Shown: positions 6,773-6,936 of the stretch, piece by piece
Layout: the number at the start of each line of letters is the position of its first letter
How positions within the stretch are numbered: the stretch's first letter is position 1
Source: CAYMAZ01 sp964428185
GTDB taxonomy: Bacteria; Bacteroidota; Bacteroidia; Bacteroidales; DTU049
Assembly: GCA_964428185.1 (NCBI GenBank)
Contig: CAYRXH010000114.1
Span: forward strand, 1-6,936
Length of the DNA stretch: 6,936 nt
Reading direction: 5' to 3'
Program-made: the position numbers and the translations under genes
Notes under the pieces: model-generated
The model's input: only the letters and a program-made list of their open reading frames with translations
Told to the model about the DNA's origin: nothing
The model's database searches: none

Positions 6773-6882
6773 AGACTAAAAGCTGGCGGACATTTAGGAA
6801 CACTTCACAGTCAAGCTGCGTCAAAGTTTATTAGTTATACTGCACTCCAAATTACCACTGCCTGCCCGCTTGATTTTAGTCT
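6773..6882 (-). ncRNA. Possible structured RNA or small palindromic element
   Basis: Arms 6773-6792 and 6863-6882 are an imperfect 20-bp inverted repeat. AGACTAAAA pairs with TTTTAGTCT (9 bp); a 4-by-4 internal loop follows (GCTG against TTGA on the plus strand); then a 7-bp stem (6786-6792 with 6863-6869) encloses 70 bp. The one imperfect pair in the inner stem is A-C in plus-strand RNA but G-U in minus-strand RNA, which favours a minus-strand transcript of about 110 nt. A small non-coding RNA, a uxs leader structure and a miniature palindromic repeat are all possible. No known RNA family is recognised. Confidence 0.3.
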
Positions 6883-6887
6883 TCATA

Positions 6888-6912
6888 AATTCAACAAATA
6901 AATGCAACTTTT
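6888..6912 (-). repeat. Right copy of the 25-bp edge motif
   Basis: Read on the minus strand this is the counterpart of 23-47: AAAAGTTGCATTTAT, then TTG in place of AAC, then TTGAATT. It ends five bases before the outer arm of the inverted repeat at 6773-6882, so it would sit immediately upstream of any minus-strand transcript of that element. Confidence 0.5.
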
Positions 6913-6936
6913 ACAGAGGAGATAAAGATTAAATTT

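Larger units (their letters stand above)
6669..6936. other. Non-coding right edge upstream of uxs
   Basis: This 268-bp stretch holds no gene I can support. It contains the candidate uxs -7 box, an imperfect inverted repeat, and the right copy of the edge motif. On the minus strand there are two short open stretches: a 21-codon ORF (6821-6886) starting MKTKIKRAGSGN, and a 35-codon stretch without an early ATG (6723-6827). Both lie inside or across the inverted repeat and look like by-products of it. No tRNA, rRNA or transposase fragment was recognised. Confidence 0.6.

Noticed and set aside
6723..6827. 35-codon minus-strand open stretch upstream of uxs
   Set aside because: It has no ATG near its beginning and lies partly in the inverted repeat; it may be a relic or chance, and no family is recognised.
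6707..6901. 64-codon plus-strand open frame
   Set aside because: No domain or signal is visible and no promoter was found; it spans the inverted repeat and edge motif, which look non-coding.
23..6912. Terminal inverted repeats of a composite transposon
   Set aside because: The enclosed DNA holds ligA and other ordinary chromosomal genes with no transposase or integrase, so a shared upstream motif or dispersed repeat is likelier.
6915..6922. Shine-Dalgarno-like AGAGGAGA on the plus strand
   Set aside because: No start codon follows within usable distance before the window ends, and genes here do not rely on clear Shine-Dalgarno sites.

Overview
The window looks like a chromosomal segment from a member of the Bacteroidota. 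Supporting signs are a secreted protein with a type IX secretion (T9SS) type A C-terminal sorting domain, start codons without clear Shine-Dalgarno sequences, promoter boxes resembling the Bacteroidota consensus TAnnTTTG, AT-rich intergenic DNA, and an NAD-dependent DNA ligase with a complete C4 zinc finger, HhH and BRCT domains. The genus cannot be read from the sequence.

Left part (1-1309): a small single-pass membrane protein of unknown function (169-711, +) faces a four-helix-bundle protein of the 23S rRNA intervening-sequence/TIGR02436 type (769-1167, -). A possible 10-bp hairpin lies between their 3' ends. Upstream of the four-helix gene, and ending four bases from the ligA stop codon, is a perfectly phased array of 15 heptamers (TACTGAT and variants, 1201-1305).

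Middle (1310-3896): ligA (-) encodes a full-length 684-residue DNA ligase. A short exported protein of unknown function (3516-3896, +) is transcribed divergently from it behind a recognisable Bacteroidota-type promoter. Its 3' end overlaps the next gene tail to tail by 20 bp.

Right part (3877-6668, all -): a tightly packed three-gene operon, read right to left. It holds a UDP-glucuronate decarboxylase (UDP-xylose synthase), a T9SS cargo protein of unknown function, and dTDP-4-dehydrorhamnose reductase (rmlD). The first junction is an ATGA overlap and the second is TAA directly followed by ATG, so translation is probably coupled. Two nucleotide-sugar enzymes, giving UDP-xylose and dTDP-L-rhamnose, thus flank an exported protein, which suggests surface polysaccharide or glycan synthesis. 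No glycosyltransferase is in view.

Right edge (6669-6936): no convincing gene. It contains an imperfect 20-bp inverted repeat enclosing 70 bp and a 25-bp motif that also occurs, inverted, at the left edge of the window (22 of 25 positions identical). I saw no CRISPR array, tRNA, rRNA or transposase. The least explained items are the edge motif, the structured right-hand non-coding segment, the heptamer array beside the four-helix gene, and the T9SS cargo locked between two sugar-nucleotide genes.
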